This document shows positions 47,799 to 57,601 of a DNA stretch of 64,000 nucleotides, in pieces. Source of the stretch: Pseudomonas mangrovi (GTDB lineage: Bacteria > Pseudomonadota > Gammaproteobacteria > Pseudomonadales > Pseudomonadaceae); contig NZ_QASN01000020.1 of NCBI RefSeq assembly GCF_003052585.1, forward strand, positions 186,001 through 250,000, written 5' to 3'. The notes beneath the pieces are model-generated. The model was not told the DNA's origin, made no database searches, and saw only the letters and a program-made list of their open reading frames with translations. The position numbers and the translations under genes were made by a program. Every line of letters begins with the position of its first letter. Position 1 is the stretch's first letter.

Positions 47799-48593
47799 TC
47801 AGTCTTCCAGCGCACCCATTGCAGTGGTGTTGAAGCCGCCATCGACATAGAGGATTTCACCGCTGATGCCTGAGGCCAGATCGGAGCAGAGGAAGGCACC
47901 GGCGTTGCCGACTTCCTCGATGGTCACGTTGCGGCGCAGCGGGGTCTGCTTCTCGTTGGCAGCCAGCATCTTGCGGAAGCTCTTGATGCCGGAGGCGGCG
48001 AGAGTGCGAATCGGTCCTGCCGAGATGCAGTTGACCCGCGTGCCTTCCGGGCCAAGGCTGCCAGCCAGGTAGCGGACACCGGCTTCCAGGCTGGCCTTGG
48101 CCATGCCCATCACGTTGTAGTTGGGCATGGTGCGCTCGGCACCCAGGTAGGAAAGCGTCAATACGCTGCCATTGCGGCCCTTCATCAGCGGGCGACCGGC
48201 CTTGGCCAGGGCGACCAGGCTGTAGGCGCTGATGTCATGGGCGATCTTGAAGCCTTCGCGTGTGGTCACTTCGGTGAAGTCGCCGTCGAGCTGATCGCCG
48301 GGAGCGAAGCCCACCGAATGAACGATGCAGTCCAGACCGTCCCACTTCTTCGCCAGTGCTTCGAAGACACTGACAATCTGCGCATCGTCGGCGACATCGC
48401 AGGGGAAGCACAGCTCGGGGTTGGAGCCCCAGCCCTGGGCGAATTCCTCGACGCGACCCTTGAGCTTGTCGTTCTGGTAGGTAAAGGCGAGTTCGGCGCC
48501 TTCACGGTGCATGGCGGCGGCAATGCCGGAAGCGATGGAGAGTTTACTGGCGACGCCGACGATCAGTACGCGCTTGCCTGCGAGAAATCCCAT
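47799..48593 (-). CDS. fabI: enoyl-[acyl-carrier-protein] reductase (NADH), FabI
   Basis: FabI reduces enoyl-ACP in the last step of each fatty acid elongation cycle and is the triclosan target. The 264-residue SDR-type protein has [20 protein letters not shown], the catalytic Tyr-x6-Lys in [16 protein letters not shown], and [11 protein letters not shown]. It begins 19 bp after the stop of the Npp ATPase gene on the same strand, so it may share that operon's transcript. A bidirectional terminator follows. Confidence 0.97.
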   Translation of the reverse strand: MGFLAGKRVLIVGVASKLSIASGIAAAMHREGAELAFTYQNDKLKGRVEEFAQGWGSNPELCFPCDVADDAQIVSVFEALAKKWDGLDCIVHSVGFAPGDQLDGDFTEVTTREGFKIAHDISAYSLVALAKAGRPLMKGRNGSVLTLSYLGAERTMPNYNVMGMAKASLEAGVRYLAGSLGPEGTRVNCISAGPIRTLAASGIKSFRKMLAANEKQTPLRRNVTIEEVGNAGAFLCSDLASGISGEILYVDGGFNTTAMGALED

Positions 48594-48612
48594 GTTGTGT
48601 TACCCCTCTTGA

Positions 48613-50226
48613 TTAATCGTTGGCTACCGGAGCCATGAAGGCAGCTTCCAGAAGCTGCCGCGTGTAGTCATGTTGCGGTGCCGAAAAGACTGCTTCCGCC
48701 GGGCCCTGTTCCACCACCTTGCCTTGCCTGATCACCATCAACTGGTGACTGAGGGCTCTGACCACCGCCAGGTCATGGCTGATGAACAGATAGGTGAGGT
48801 TGTACTTCGCCTGCAGTGAACGCAACAGCTCGACCACCTGCCGCTGCACCGTGCGATCGAGCGCGGACGTCGGCTCGTCGAGCAGTATCAGCGCCGGCTT
48901 GAGCACCAGGGCTCGGGCGATGGCGATACGCTGCCGTTGCCCGCCGGAAAACTCGTGTGGATAACGATGCCGGGTCTGCGGGTCGAGACCCACTTCCACC
49001 AGCGCATCGATGATCGCCTGCTCCCGCTCGGCACGGGTTCCCATGCCATGGATATCCAGCCCCTCCCCGACGATCTGGCCCACCGACATCCGTGGACTCA
49101 GACTGCCATAGGGGTCCTGGAACACCACCTGCATCTGCCGTCGCAGCGGCCGCACCTGCTTCTGGCTCAGGCCATCGATGGCCTGGTCCTGAAAGCGAAT
49201 GGCGCCTTGGCTGCCGATCAAACGCAACAGCGCCATGCCTAGCGTCGATTTGCCGGAGCCACTTTCGCCGACAATCCCGAGCGTCTGACCGCGCGGCAGG
49301 CTGAAGTTGATTCCGTCGACTGCCTTGACATGGTCCACGGTGCGGCGCAGAACGCCTTTCTTGATCGGGAACCACACGCGCAGGTTGTCCACTTCCACCA
49401 GCGGCGCCGCCGCTTCTGCGGTGACGGGCGAGCCTGACGGCTCGGCGTCGAGCAACTCCTGGGTATAAGGATGCTGCGGCGACTGGAACAGCTTTTCACA
49501 CGACGCCTGTTCGACGATGCAACCGGCGCGCATGACACATACCCGATGCGCAATTCTGCGGACCAGGTTGAGGTCATGGGTGATCAACAGGATGGCCATG
49601 CCCAGGCGAGCCTGCAGATCCTTTAGCAGATCGAGAATCTTCAGCTGGACGGTGACGTCCAGCGCGGTGGTCGGCTCGTCGGCAATCAGCAGCTCCGGCT
49701 CGTTGGCCAGAGCCATGGCGATGACCACCCGCTGGCGCTGGCCGCCGGAGAGCTCATGGGGATAGGCACGCAGGCGCTTGCGTGGCTCGGGAATGCCGAC
49801 CAGCTCGAGCAGCTCCAGCGTGCGCGCGGTCGCCGCCTTGCCGCTGAGTCCCTTGTGCAGGCCGAGCACCTCGTTGATCTGCTTGCCGATGGTGTGCAGC
49901 GGATTGAGCGAGGTCATCGGCTCCTGGAAGACCATGGCGATGCGGTTGCCGCGCAAGCTGCGCATCTGCCTTTCATTCAGGCTGAGCAGATCCTTGCCGG
50001 CGTAGTGGATGCTGCCGGCCGGATGGCTGGCGATCGGGTAGGGCAGCAGGCGCAGGATCGAATGCGCAGTGACCGATTTGCCTGAGCCACTTTCGCCGAC
50101 CAGGGCCAGGGTCTCGCCGCGGCGAATCTCGAAGGACACGTCCTGCACGGCACGCTGGCGCTGGTCGCCGCTCTGGAACTCGACGGCGAGATTGCGTACT
50201 TCGATGAGGTTCTCTGCGTCGCTCAT
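48613..50226 (-). CDS. nppD: peptide-nucleoside ABC transporter, double ATPase subunit (NppD/YejF)
   Basis: The 537-residue protein fuses two ABC ATPase domains. Each half has a Walker A (GESGSGKS), a signature (LSGGQRQRV in the first, FSGGQRQRI in the second) and a Walker B with D-loop ([12 protein letters not shown] and [12 protein letters not shown]). It energises the YejABEF-type importer. P. aeruginosa NppABCD takes up peptidyl-nucleoside antibiotics such as pacidamycin and blasticidin as I recall. The start at 50226 lies one base after the NppC stop. Confidence 0.93.
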   Translation of the reverse strand: MSDAENLIEVRNLAVEFQSGDQRQRAVQDVSFEIRRGETLALVGESGSGKSVTAHSILRLLPYPIASHPAGSIHYAGKDLLSLNERQMRSLRGNRIAMVFQEPMTSLNPLHTIGKQINEVLGLHKGLSGKAATARTLELLELVGIPEPRKRLRAYPHELSGGQRQRVVIAMALANEPELLIADEPTTALDVTVQLKILDLLKDLQARLGMAILLITHDLNLVRRIAHRVCVMRAGCIVEQASCEKLFQSPQHPYTQELLDAEPSGSPVTAEAAAPLVEVDNLRVWFPIKKGVLRRTVDHVKAVDGINFSLPRGQTLGIVGESGSGKSTLGMALLRLIGSQGAIRFQDQAIDGLSQKQVRPLRRQMQVVFQDPYGSLSPRMSVGQIVGEGLDIHGMGTRAEREQAIIDALVEVGLDPQTRHRYPHEFSGGQRQRIAIARALVLKPALILLDEPTSALDRTVQRQVVELLRSLQAKYNLTYLFISHDLAVVRALSHQLMVIRQGKVVEQGPAEAVFSAPQHDYTRQLLEAAFMAPVAND

Positions 50227-50227
50227 G

Positions 50228-51247
50228 TCATTTCCTGGGGTCGAAGGCATCGCGCACCGCCTCGCCGATGAAGACCAGCAGCGTCAGCATCAGGCCGAGC
50301 ACTGCAAAGGCAGTCAGGCCCAACCAGGGTGCCTGCAGGTTGGCCTTGCCCTGGGCGACCAGCTCGCCCAGCGAGGGCGAACCGGCGGGCAGGCCGAAGC
50401 CGAGGAAGTCCAGTGAGGTCAGGGTGCCGATGGCACCGGTGAGGATGAACGGCATGAAGGTCAGGGTAGAGACCATCGCGTTGGGCAGGATGTGGCGGAA
50501 CATGATGCCGCGATTGCCCATCCCCAGGGCCCGCGCGGCGCGCACATACTCGAGGTTGCGGCCGCGGAGAAATTCGGCGCGGACCACGTCGACCAGGCTC
50601 ATCCAGGAAAACAGCAGCATGATTCCCAGCAGCCACCAGAAGTTCGGCTGCACGAAGCTGGCGAGAATGATCAGCAGGAACAGCACTGGTAGCCCGGACC
50701 ATATCTCCAGAAAACGCTGACCAAGCAGGTCGACCCAGCCGCCATAGAAGCCCTGCAGGGCGCCGGCGACTACGCCGATGACCGAGCTGACCAGGGTCAG
50801 GGTGAGTGCGAAGAGGATGGAGATGCGAAAGCCGTAGATGACCCTGGCCAGCACGTCACGGCCCTGGTCGTCGGTGCCGAGCAGGTTTTCCAGCGAGGGT
50901 GGCGCGGGGGAGGGCACCTGCAGCTCGTAGTTGATGCTCGAATAGTTGTAGCGGATCGGCGGCCAGATCATCCAGCCATCCTTGGCCGCGATCAGGTCCT
51001 GGATGTACGGGCTCTTGTAGTTGGCCTGCAGCGGGAATTCGCCGCCGAAGGTGGTCTCCGGATAGCGCTCAAGCACTGGGAAGTAGAGACCGCCGTCATA
51101 GCTGATCAGCAGCGGCTTGTCGTTGGCGATCAGCTCGGCGCCGAGGCTGAGCACGAACAGCACGCCGAAGATCCACAGCGACCAGCGACCGCGCTTGTTG
51201 GCCTTGAAGCGCTGTAGCCGGCGCTGATTCATGGGTGAAAGGGCCAT
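50228..51247 (-). CDS. nppC: ABC transporter permease (NppC/YejE)
   Basis: The 339-residue permease has an N-terminal membrane helix (WSLWIFGVLFVLSLGAELI), a large periplasmic loop, and five helices with the inner-membrane permease signature RAARALGMGNRGIMFRHILPNA. This is the EAA loop that contacts the ATPase. It pairs with NppB. Its ATG at 51247 lies 4 bases after the NppB stop. Confidence 0.93.
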   Translation of the reverse strand: MALSPMNQRRLQRFKANKRGRWSLWIFGVLFVLSLGAELIANDKPLLISYDGGLYFPVLERYPETTFGGEFPLQANYKSPYIQDLIAAKDGWMIWPPIRYNYSSINYELQVPSPAPPSLENLLGTDDQGRDVLARVIYGFRISILFALTLTLVSSVIGVVAGALQGFYGGWVDLLGQRFLEIWSGLPVLFLLIILASFVQPNFWWLLGIMLLFSWMSLVDVVRAEFLRGRNLEYVRAARALGMGNRGIMFRHILPNAMVSTLTFMPFILTGAIGTLTSLDFLGFGLPAGSPSLGELVAQGKANLQAPWLGLTAFAVLGLMLTLLVFIGEAVRDAFDPRK

Positions 51248-51251
51248 CGTC

Positions 51252-52337
51252 TCAACCCTCCCTGCTGTCGAAGTCGATGCGCGGATCGACCAGGGTGTAG
51301 GTGATATCGCCGATCAGTTTCACCACCAGTCCGAGCAGGGTGAACATGAACAGGGTGCCGAACACCACCGGGTAGTCGCGGCTGATCGCCGCCTCGAAGC
51401 CGAGCAGGCCGAGACCGTCGAGGGAGAAGATCACCTCGATCAGCAAAGAGCCGGTGAAGAAGATGCCGATGAAGGCGCTGGGAAAGCCGGCGATGATCAG
51501 CAGCATGGCATTGCGGAACACATGCCCGTAGAGCACGCGATTCTGGGTCAGGCCCTTGGCGCGCGCGGTGACCACGTACTGCTTGCCGATCTCGTCGAGG
51601 AAGCTGTTCTTGGTCAGGAAGGTGAGGGTGGCGAAGTTGCCGATTACCAGCGCGGTGATCGGCAATGCCAGGTGCCAGAAGTAGTCGAGCATCTTGCCGG
51701 TCAGGCTCAGCTCGTCGAAGTCGTTCGAGGTGAGTCCGCGTGAGGGAAACCAGCTGAAGTAGCTGCCGCCGGCGAACAGCACGATCAGCAGCACGGCAAA
51801 CAGGAAGGCGGGAATGGCGTAGCCGACGATGATCGCCGAGCTGGTCCAGACATCGAACGAGCTGCCGTGACGGGTGGCCTTGGCGATCCCCAGCGGGATG
51901 GAGATCAGGTACATGATCAGCGTGCTCCACAGCCCGAGCGAGATGGACACCGGCATCTTTTCCAGGATCAGGTCGGTGACCTGGGCATCGCGGAAGAAGC
52001 TCTTGCCGAAGTCCAGCTGGGCGTAGCTCTTGAGCATGATCCAGAAGCGCTCCGGTGCGCTCTTGTCGAAGCCGTACATGACGCGGATTTCTTCGATCAG
52101 CTTCGGGTCCAGGCCCTGGGCGCCGCGATAGTTGGCGCCCGCAGCGCCGGCCTCGGCGCCGCCTCCGGAAATTCGGCTGGTGGCGCCGCCGGTAGCGGCA
52201 TCGAAGCCTTCCAGCTTGGCGATCATCTGCTCGACCGGGCCGCCTGGCGCGGCCTGGATGATGATGAAGTTGAGCAGCAGGATGCCGAGCAGCGTGGGGA
52301 TGATCAGTAGCAGGCGGCGGACGATGTAAGCCAGCAT
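51252..52337 (-). CDS. nppB: ABC transporter permease (NppB/YejB)
   Basis: The 361-residue permease begins [20 protein letters not shown] and has the EAA loop [22 protein letters not shown] Gly/Ala/Ser-rich segment at about residues 45-72 ([20 protein letters not shown]) sits in the first periplasmic loop. Together with NppC it forms the channel. The start lies 3 bases after the stop of the solute-binding protein gene. Confidence 0.93.
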   Translation of the reverse strand: MLAYIVRRLLLIIPTLLGILLLNFIIIQAAPGGPVEQMIAKLEGFDAATGGATSRISGGGAEAGAAGANYRGAQGLDPKLIEEIRVMYGFDKSAPERFWIMLKSYAQLDFGKSFFRDAQVTDLILEKMPVSISLGLWSTLIMYLISIPLGIAKATRHGSSFDVWTSSAIIVGYAIPAFLFAVLLIVLFAGGSYFSWFPSRGLTSNDFDELSLTGKMLDYFWHLALPITALVIGNFATLTFLTKNSFLDEIGKQYVVTARAKGLTQNRVLYGHVFRNAMLLIIAGFPSAFIGIFFTGSLLIEVIFSLDGLGLLGFEAAISRDYPVVFGTLFMFTLLGLVVKLIGDITYTLVDPRIDFDSREG

Positions 52338-52340
52338 TGC

Positions 52341-54188
52341 CTATTGCTCCGGCGCGGCGCTGGGCGCCGCTTCCGCCGCCGTGTTAGCTGGCTCTTTCGC
52401 TTCGGGTTTCATCCACCAGGTGTGCAGGCCCACGTCGTACAGCGGCGTGCGCTCCGGCCGCTGCAGGTGATCCCAGTAGGCTACGCGCCAGGTATCGATG
52501 TGCCAGTTCGGTACTACGTAGTGGCCCCAGAGCAGGGCGCGGTCCAGCGCACGGGTATGGGTGACCAGCTTCTTGCGCGAGTCGGCGTTGATCAGCTGTT
52601 CCACCAGGCTGTCGATGGCCGGATCCTTGAGGCCGATGAAGTTGCGACTACCCGGGCTGTCGGCGCTGCTCGAGTGCCAGTAGCCAATCTGCTCGTTGCC
52701 CGGCGTGCTGGACTGGCCGAAGCCGCCGACCAGCATGTCGTAGTCGCGCGAGCGAATGCGGTTGACGTACTGGGAGGTGTCCACGCGACGGATGTTGAGG
52801 GTGATGCCCAGATCCTGCAGGTTGCGCTTGAACGGTAGCAGCACCCGCTCGAACTCGGTCTGCACCAATAAAAACTCGATCTCCACTGGCTTGCCTTCGG
52901 CGTCGAGCATGCGGTCGTTCTCGACCCGCCAGCCAGCCTGCTGGAACAGCTGGAAGGCGCGCCGTTGCTGCTCACGGATGATGCCGCTGCCGTCGGTCTT
53001 GGGGCTGCGGTATTCCTCGGTGAATACCCGCGGCGGCAGCTGCTCGCGCAGTGGTTCGAGAATCTTCAGCTCGTCCTTGTCCGGCAGGCCGCTGGAGGCC
53101 AGTTCGGAGTTGTCGAAGTAGCTCTGGCTGCGGGTGTAGGCGCCGTAGAACAGGCTGCGATTGGCCCATTCGAAGTCGAACAGCAGACCGATAGCTTCAC
53201 GCACCCGCGGATCCTGGAACTGCGCTCTGCGGATATTGAAGACGAAACCCTGCATGCCGCTGGGGTTGTGGTTCTTCAGCTCCACCTTGACCAGCTTTCC
53301 GGCCTTCAGCGCGGGTGTGTCGTAGGCGGTCGCCCAGTTCTTCGCGCTCATCTCAAGTCGATAGTCGAACTGGCCTGCCTTGAAAGCCTCCAGTGCGACG
53401 CCGCCGTCTAGGTAGTAGTCGACGCGAATGGTGTCGAAGTTGTACATGCCGCGGTTGACCGGCAAATCGGCGCCCCACCAGTCCGCGACCTTCTCATAGC
53501 GCACGCTCTGCTTGGCGTTGAGCCTGGCGATGCGGTAGGGGCCGCTGCCCAGTGGCGGCTCCAGGTTGCCGCTCTCGAAATCGCGCTCGGCCCACCAGTG
53601 CTTGGGCAGTACCGTCAGTTGGCCGAGGATCAGCGGCAGCTCGCGGTTGCCGCCGTGCTTGAAGTTGAAGCGCACCACCAGGGGCGCCTCCACCTCGACC
53701 GTCTCGACGTCCGCATAGTAGGAGCGATAGTGCGGATGGCCCTTGGTGGTCAGTGTCTCGAAGCTGAACTTGACGTCTTCGGCGGTCACCGGCTGGCCGT
53801 CATGGAAGCGCGCCTTGGGGTTGAGGTGGAAGCGTACCCAGCTGTGGTCGCTGGCGCGCTCCATGCGCTCGGCCAGCAGGCCGTAGATGGTGAAGGGCTC
53901 GTCGGGGCTCTGGTAGGTCAGGGTCTCGTAGATCAGCCCGATGTTCTCCTCCGCGACGCCCTTGTTGATGAACGGATTGAAGCTGTCGAAGTTGCCGTTG
54001 CCAGAGAGTCGCAGGGTTCCGCCCTTGGGGGCGTCCGGATTGACGTAGCCGAAATGCTTGAAGTTCGCCGAGTAACGGGGGGGCTCGCCATACAGTGTCA
54101 TGGCATGCTGCGGCGCGGCCTGTGCTGCCTGGGCCAGCATCAGCAGCGCGGCGGCAAGGGGCAAGAGACGGCGAGTCAGAACTGTCAT
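52341..54188 (-). CDS. nppA2: peptide-type solute-binding protein (NppA2, YejA family)
   Basis: The 615-residue periplasmic protein has a signal peptide (TRRLLPLAAALLMLAQAAQA) and the SBP family 5 fold: GYVNPDAPKGGTLRLSG, FIYETLTYQSPDEPF-type segment and RFHDGQPVTAEDVKFSFE. It would hand peptides or peptidyl-nucleosides to NppBC. The ATG at 54188 overlaps the stop of NppA1 by 4 bases. The C terminus is rich in Ala/Pro/Glu after the fold ends. Confidence 0.9.
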   Translation of the reverse strand: MTVLTRRLLPLAAALLMLAQAAQAAPQHAMTLYGEPPRYSANFKHFGYVNPDAPKGGTLRLSGNGNFDSFNPFINKGVAEENIGLIYETLTYQSPDEPFTIYGLLAERMERASDHSWVRFHLNPKARFHDGQPVTAEDVKFSFETLTTKGHPHYRSYYADVETVEVEAPLVVRFNFKHGGNRELPLILGQLTVLPKHWWAERDFESGNLEPPLGSGPYRIARLNAKQSVRYEKVADWWGADLPVNRGMYNFDTIRVDYYLDGGVALEAFKAGQFDYRLEMSAKNWATAYDTPALKAGKLVKVELKNHNPSGMQGFVFNIRRAQFQDPRVREAIGLLFDFEWANRSLFYGAYTRSQSYFDNSELASSGLPDKDELKILEPLREQLPPRVFTEEYRSPKTDGSGIIREQQRRAFQLFQQAGWRVENDRMLDAEGKPVEIEFLLVQTEFERVLLPFKRNLQDLGITLNIRRVDTSQYVNRIRSRDYDMLVGGFGQSSTPGNEQIGYWHSSSADSPGSRNFIGLKDPAIDSLVEQLINADSRKKLVTHTRALDRALLWGHYVVPNWHIDTWRVAYWDHLQRPERTPLYDVGLHTWWMKPEAKEPANTAAEAAPSAAPEQ

Positions 54189-56014
54189 TGCGTGGTCTCC
54201 GAAGGTTTCAGCCACCAGCTGCGCAGGCCGAGGGTATAGGGTGGCGTTTTCACGAAGGCGAAACGGTCACGGTAGGCCACCCGATGGTGGTCTATGTACC
54301 AGTTGGGAATGCTGTAGTACTGCCAGAGCAGCACCCGGTCCAGTGCCCGGGTGGCGGCGACCTGTTCGTCGCGGGTGCTGGCGGCAAGCAGCTTTTCGAT
54401 CATCGCATCCACCGCCGGGTTCGCCACCCCGGCATAGTTGCGCCCGCCCTGGACCTGCGCCTGGCTCGAGTGGAAGTACATAGACTGCTCCAGGCCGGGG
54501 CTCAGCGTCTGTGGCAGGGTCAGCAGAACCATGTCGAAGTCGAAATGGTCCAGGCGCTGTTTGTACTGGGCGCGATCGACCGTGCGCAGGCTGACGTCGA
54601 TGCCGAGCCGGGACAGATTTTCCCGGTAAGGGGTGAGGATGCGCTCCAGATTCGGGTTGACCAGCAGTATCTCGAAACGCAGCGGGCGCCCGCTGGCATC
54701 GCGCATGCCCTCATTGGTGGGTGTCCAGCCGGCCTTGGCGAGCAACGCCATGGCGCGCCGCAGACTTTCGCGCGGTATGCCCTGGCCCTCGGTGCGCGGC
54801 AGTTCGAAGGGTTGAGTGAACAGCTCGGCCGGCAACTGTTTGCGGAACGGAGAAAGCAGCAGCCACTCGGCGCCCTCGGGTATCCCGGTGGCGGCGAACT
54901 CGCTGTTGGGGTAGTAGCTGGTGGAGCGGCGGTAGGCACCGTTGAACAGTGCGCGGTTGCTCCATTCGAAGTCGAACATCAGCCCCAGCGCTTCGCGCAG
55001 TTCGCGGCGGGCGAACAGCGGGCGACGGGTGTTCATGAACAGTGCCTGGGTCTGGGTGGGAATGCTGTGGGCGATCTCGGCCTGGATGACCTCGCCGCGC
55101 AGGACCGCGGGGAACTGATAGCCATTGGCCCAGTTCTTCGCCTGGTTCTCGATGTAGATGTCGAATTCGCCGGCCTTGAATGATTCAAAGGCCATGCTGC
55201 TGTCGCGATAGAACTCGACCTCGACCCGCTGGAAATTGTATTTGCCGCGATTCACCGGCAGCTTCTCGCCCCACCAGTTGCGCACGCGCTCGAACACCAG
55301 GCGCTTGCCAGGCTGCACCTGGGTAATGCGATACGGGCCGCTGCCCAGCGGTGGCTCGAAGCTGGTCAGGGTGAAGTCGCGATCCTTCCAGTAGTGCTGC
55401 GGCAGAACCGGCAGCTCGCCCATGCGCAGGATCAGCAGCGGATTGCCGGAACGGCGGAAAACGAAGCGAATGCGGTGGCGACCGAGAATGTCGACGCGCT
55501 TCACTTCCTGCAGCTGGGTGCGGTACAGCGGATGGCCCTTCTTCAGCAGGGTTCGGTAGGAAAAGGCGACGTCGTAGGCGGTGATCGGCTTGCCATCATG
55601 AAAGCGCGCCTGCTTGCGCAGGTTGAATACCACCCAGCTGCGGTCGGTGCTGTATTCGACGCTCTCGGCAATCAGTCCGTAGCTGCTGGCGGGCTCGTCG
55701 CCGGAAGGGTCATAGATGCCGGTGCCGGCCATCAGCGTTTCGTTGAGTTCGCTGACGCCGTACTGCAGGAAGTTGCCGGTGCCCGACGGGCTGGTGCCCT
55801 TGAGCGTATAGGGGTTGAGGGTGTCGAAGGTGCCGGAGGCCATCATTCGCAGTGTGCCGCCCTTGGGAGCGTCCGGGTTGACCCAGTCGAAATGGCTGAA
55901 GCTGGCGGGGTACTTGAGGGTGCCGAACTGGGCATAGCCGTGGCTGCGGATGACCTCGGCGCGAGCCGGCAGGCAGCTCAGCAGAAGCAGGATCGTGAAA
56001 GTGGTGAGACGCAT
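54185..56014 (-). CDS. nppA1: peptide-type solute-binding protein (NppA1, YejA family)
   Basis: The 609-residue paralogue of the next gene has a signal peptide (MRLTTFTILLLLSCLPARA) and the same motifs (DWVNPDAPKGGTLRMMAS, RFHDGKPITAYDVAFSYR, GSGPYRI). Two binding proteins served by one permease pair and one ATPase match P. aeruginosa Npp as I remember it. The ATG at 56014 starts the signal peptide; a much longer upstream reading is not protein-like. It is the first gene of the operon. Confidence 0.9.
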   Translation of the reverse strand: MRLTTFTILLLLSCLPARAEVIRSHGYAQFGTLKYPASFSHFDWVNPDAPKGGTLRMMASGTFDTLNPYTLKGTSPSGTGNFLQYGVSELNETLMAGTGIYDPSGDEPASSYGLIAESVEYSTDRSWVVFNLRKQARFHDGKPITAYDVAFSYRTLLKKGHPLYRTQLQEVKRVDILGRHRIRFVFRRSGNPLLILRMGELPVLPQHYWKDRDFTLTSFEPPLGSGPYRITQVQPGKRLVFERVRNWWGEKLPVNRGKYNFQRVEVEFYRDSSMAFESFKAGEFDIYIENQAKNWANGYQFPAVLRGEVIQAEIAHSIPTQTQALFMNTRRPLFARRELREALGLMFDFEWSNRALFNGAYRRSTSYYPNSEFAATGIPEGAEWLLLSPFRKQLPAELFTQPFELPRTEGQGIPRESLRRAMALLAKAGWTPTNEGMRDASGRPLRFEILLVNPNLERILTPYRENLSRLGIDVSLRTVDRAQYKQRLDHFDFDMVLLTLPQTLSPGLEQSMYFHSSQAQVQGGRNYAGVANPAVDAMIEKLLAASTRDEQVAATRALDRVLLWQYYSIPNWYIDHHRVAYRDRFAFVKTPPYTLGLRSWWLKPSETTQ

Positions 56015-56154
56015 CAGCAAGAGTGGTCCGATCCGTGGCAGCTTTGGCTTCGGGGCCCTACAGTAACAGCTTGTATAGACAGGAAAAAGCATGCCCGAGC
56101 GGAGCTGCTGCGGGTGTAAGCTGGTAATAATTTGAAAAAACATGAGGGTGCATC

Positions 56155-57594
56155 TTGGGCGATCGAAGTTTCGGACTTGAGGCATGGATCGCCAAATTGG
56201 GCCAGGCCGAGTTACCGGCCCTGGCCTCCGTCGTAGGGGAGTTGCAGCGCCTGGCGCGCGAAGAGAAGTCCTCGGTGCAGCAGCTGGCCGATGTCCTGCT
56301 GCGCGACGCGGCACTGACTGCCAAGGTTCTGCGGGTCGGGGGCAGTGTGTATTTCAACCCGGCCTGCGAACCGATCAGAACCATCTCCCGGGCCATCGTG
56401 CTGATCGGCTTCGAGAATGTGCGGCTGATTGCGTTGTCGGTCAGCCTGATCGACGGCCTGCTCGGCAAAACCAATCGCGATCAGTTGCTGGAGCTGCTGG
56501 CGCGCTCGTTTCACGCCGCCGTGCAGGCGCGCAATATTTCCGACTACGTCCTGGCTCGCGACAAGGAAGAGGTGTTCATTGCGGCGTTGCTCTTCCACCT
56601 TGGCGAGCTGGCTTTCTGGGGCTGTGCCGGAGATCAGGCGGAAGAGCTTGCGCGCAACCTCGAGCAGCCGGGAGCCCGCTTCGAGGAGGCCGTGCAGCAG
56701 GTCCTCGGAACCAGTTTCCGCCAGTTGACCCTGGGACTGCTCAAGGCCTGGAATCTCGGCGAGCTGGCCACCCTGTCGCACAGTGGCAATGCATCGGATC
56801 CGGCGGTGCGGGCGATTGCGCTGGGTGAGCGAATCAGCGCGGCGGCGCTGGATGGCTGGGATTCCCCGGAAATGGAGACGCTGGTCGCACAGCTTGCCGA
56901 GTTCATTGGCGTCAGCCCGGAGGATGCTCTGGCTCAGGTGCTGGCCAGCGCCGACGAGACCGTTGCAGTGGCTGCCAGCTTCGGCGCCGAACGTCTGAGT
57001 GCATTGATACCCAGTACCGATCCGGAGCAGGTGCGTTTGCGCCAGGCCGCGCGCAAGGCCAGCCTGCTGCAGCCGAACCTTCTGATCATGCAGCAGGCAC
57101 TGCAGGACCTTGGCCTGATGGTTTCAGCCAAGGCAGATCTCGGCTTGATCCTCGACACCCTGATGCGCGGTCTGCATGAAGGCGCAGGCCTGGAGCGAGT
57201 GATGCTGTCGGTCCTGGCGGACAAGCAGACGCGCTTTCGCTGCAAGCTGGCGGTCGGCGAGGGCAGTGCGCAGTGGCGGGAGGCATTCGTCTTGCCGGTG
57301 GAGCAGCCCGAGCAGCCGCACATCTTCAGCTACGTGCTGCGTGCCCGCGAGACTCTGTGGATGGGGGTCCCGGCCAGCTACAGCCTGGATGAACTGGTAC
57401 CGCTGCCGCTGCGTGGGCTGCTCGGGCAGGGCATGTTCTTCATTGCCCCGGTGCTTGCCGGCAATCGCGAGGTTGGCGTGCTGTATGCGGACTGCCGGAT
57501 CAGCGGCAGAGCGCTGAGGCACGAGCAGTTCGTTGCCTTTCAGCGCTTCACCCAGTTGGCCGGGCGCTGTCTGGACGCGCTCGGCCGGCGCTGA
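56155..57594 (+). CDS. HDOD-domain protein with C-terminal GAF-like region
   Basis: The 479-residue cytoplasmic protein has an HDOD domain (about residues 10-210: LPALASVVGELQRLAREEKSS, VLLRDAALTAKVLRVGGSVYF, RAIVLIGFENVRLIALSVSLID) lacking a catalytic HD pair. A GAF-like C-terminal part (about 305-475: DTLMRGLHEGAGLERVMLSVL) follows. HDOD proteins are signalling scaffolds linked to motility, cyclic nucleotides or chemotaxis. TTG at 56155 after GAGGGTGCATC was chosen. It is divergent from the Npp operon. Confidence 0.85.
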   Translation: MGDRSFGLEAWIAKLGQAELPALASVVGELQRLAREEKSSVQQLADVLLRDAALTAKVLRVGGSVYFNPACEPIRTISRAIVLIGFENVRLIALSVSLIDGLLGKTNRDQLLELLARSFHAAVQARNISDYVLARDKEEVFIAALLFHLGELAFWGCAGDQAEELARNLEQPGARFEEAVQQVLGTSFRQLTLGLLKAWNLGELATLSHSGNASDPAVRAIALGERISAAALDGWDSPEMETLVAQLAEFIGVSPEDALAQVLASADETVAVAASFGAERLSALIPSTDPEQVRLRQAARKASLLQPNLLIMQQALQDLGLMVSAKADLGLILDTLMRGLHEGAGLERVMLSVLADKQTRFRCKLAVGEGSAQWREAFVLPVEQPEQPHIFSYVLRARETLWMGVPASYSLDELVPLPLRGLLGQGMFFIAPVLAGNREVGVLYADCRISGRALRHEQFVAFQRFTQLAGRCLDALGRR

Positions 57595-57601
57595 GGCGCA
57601 G

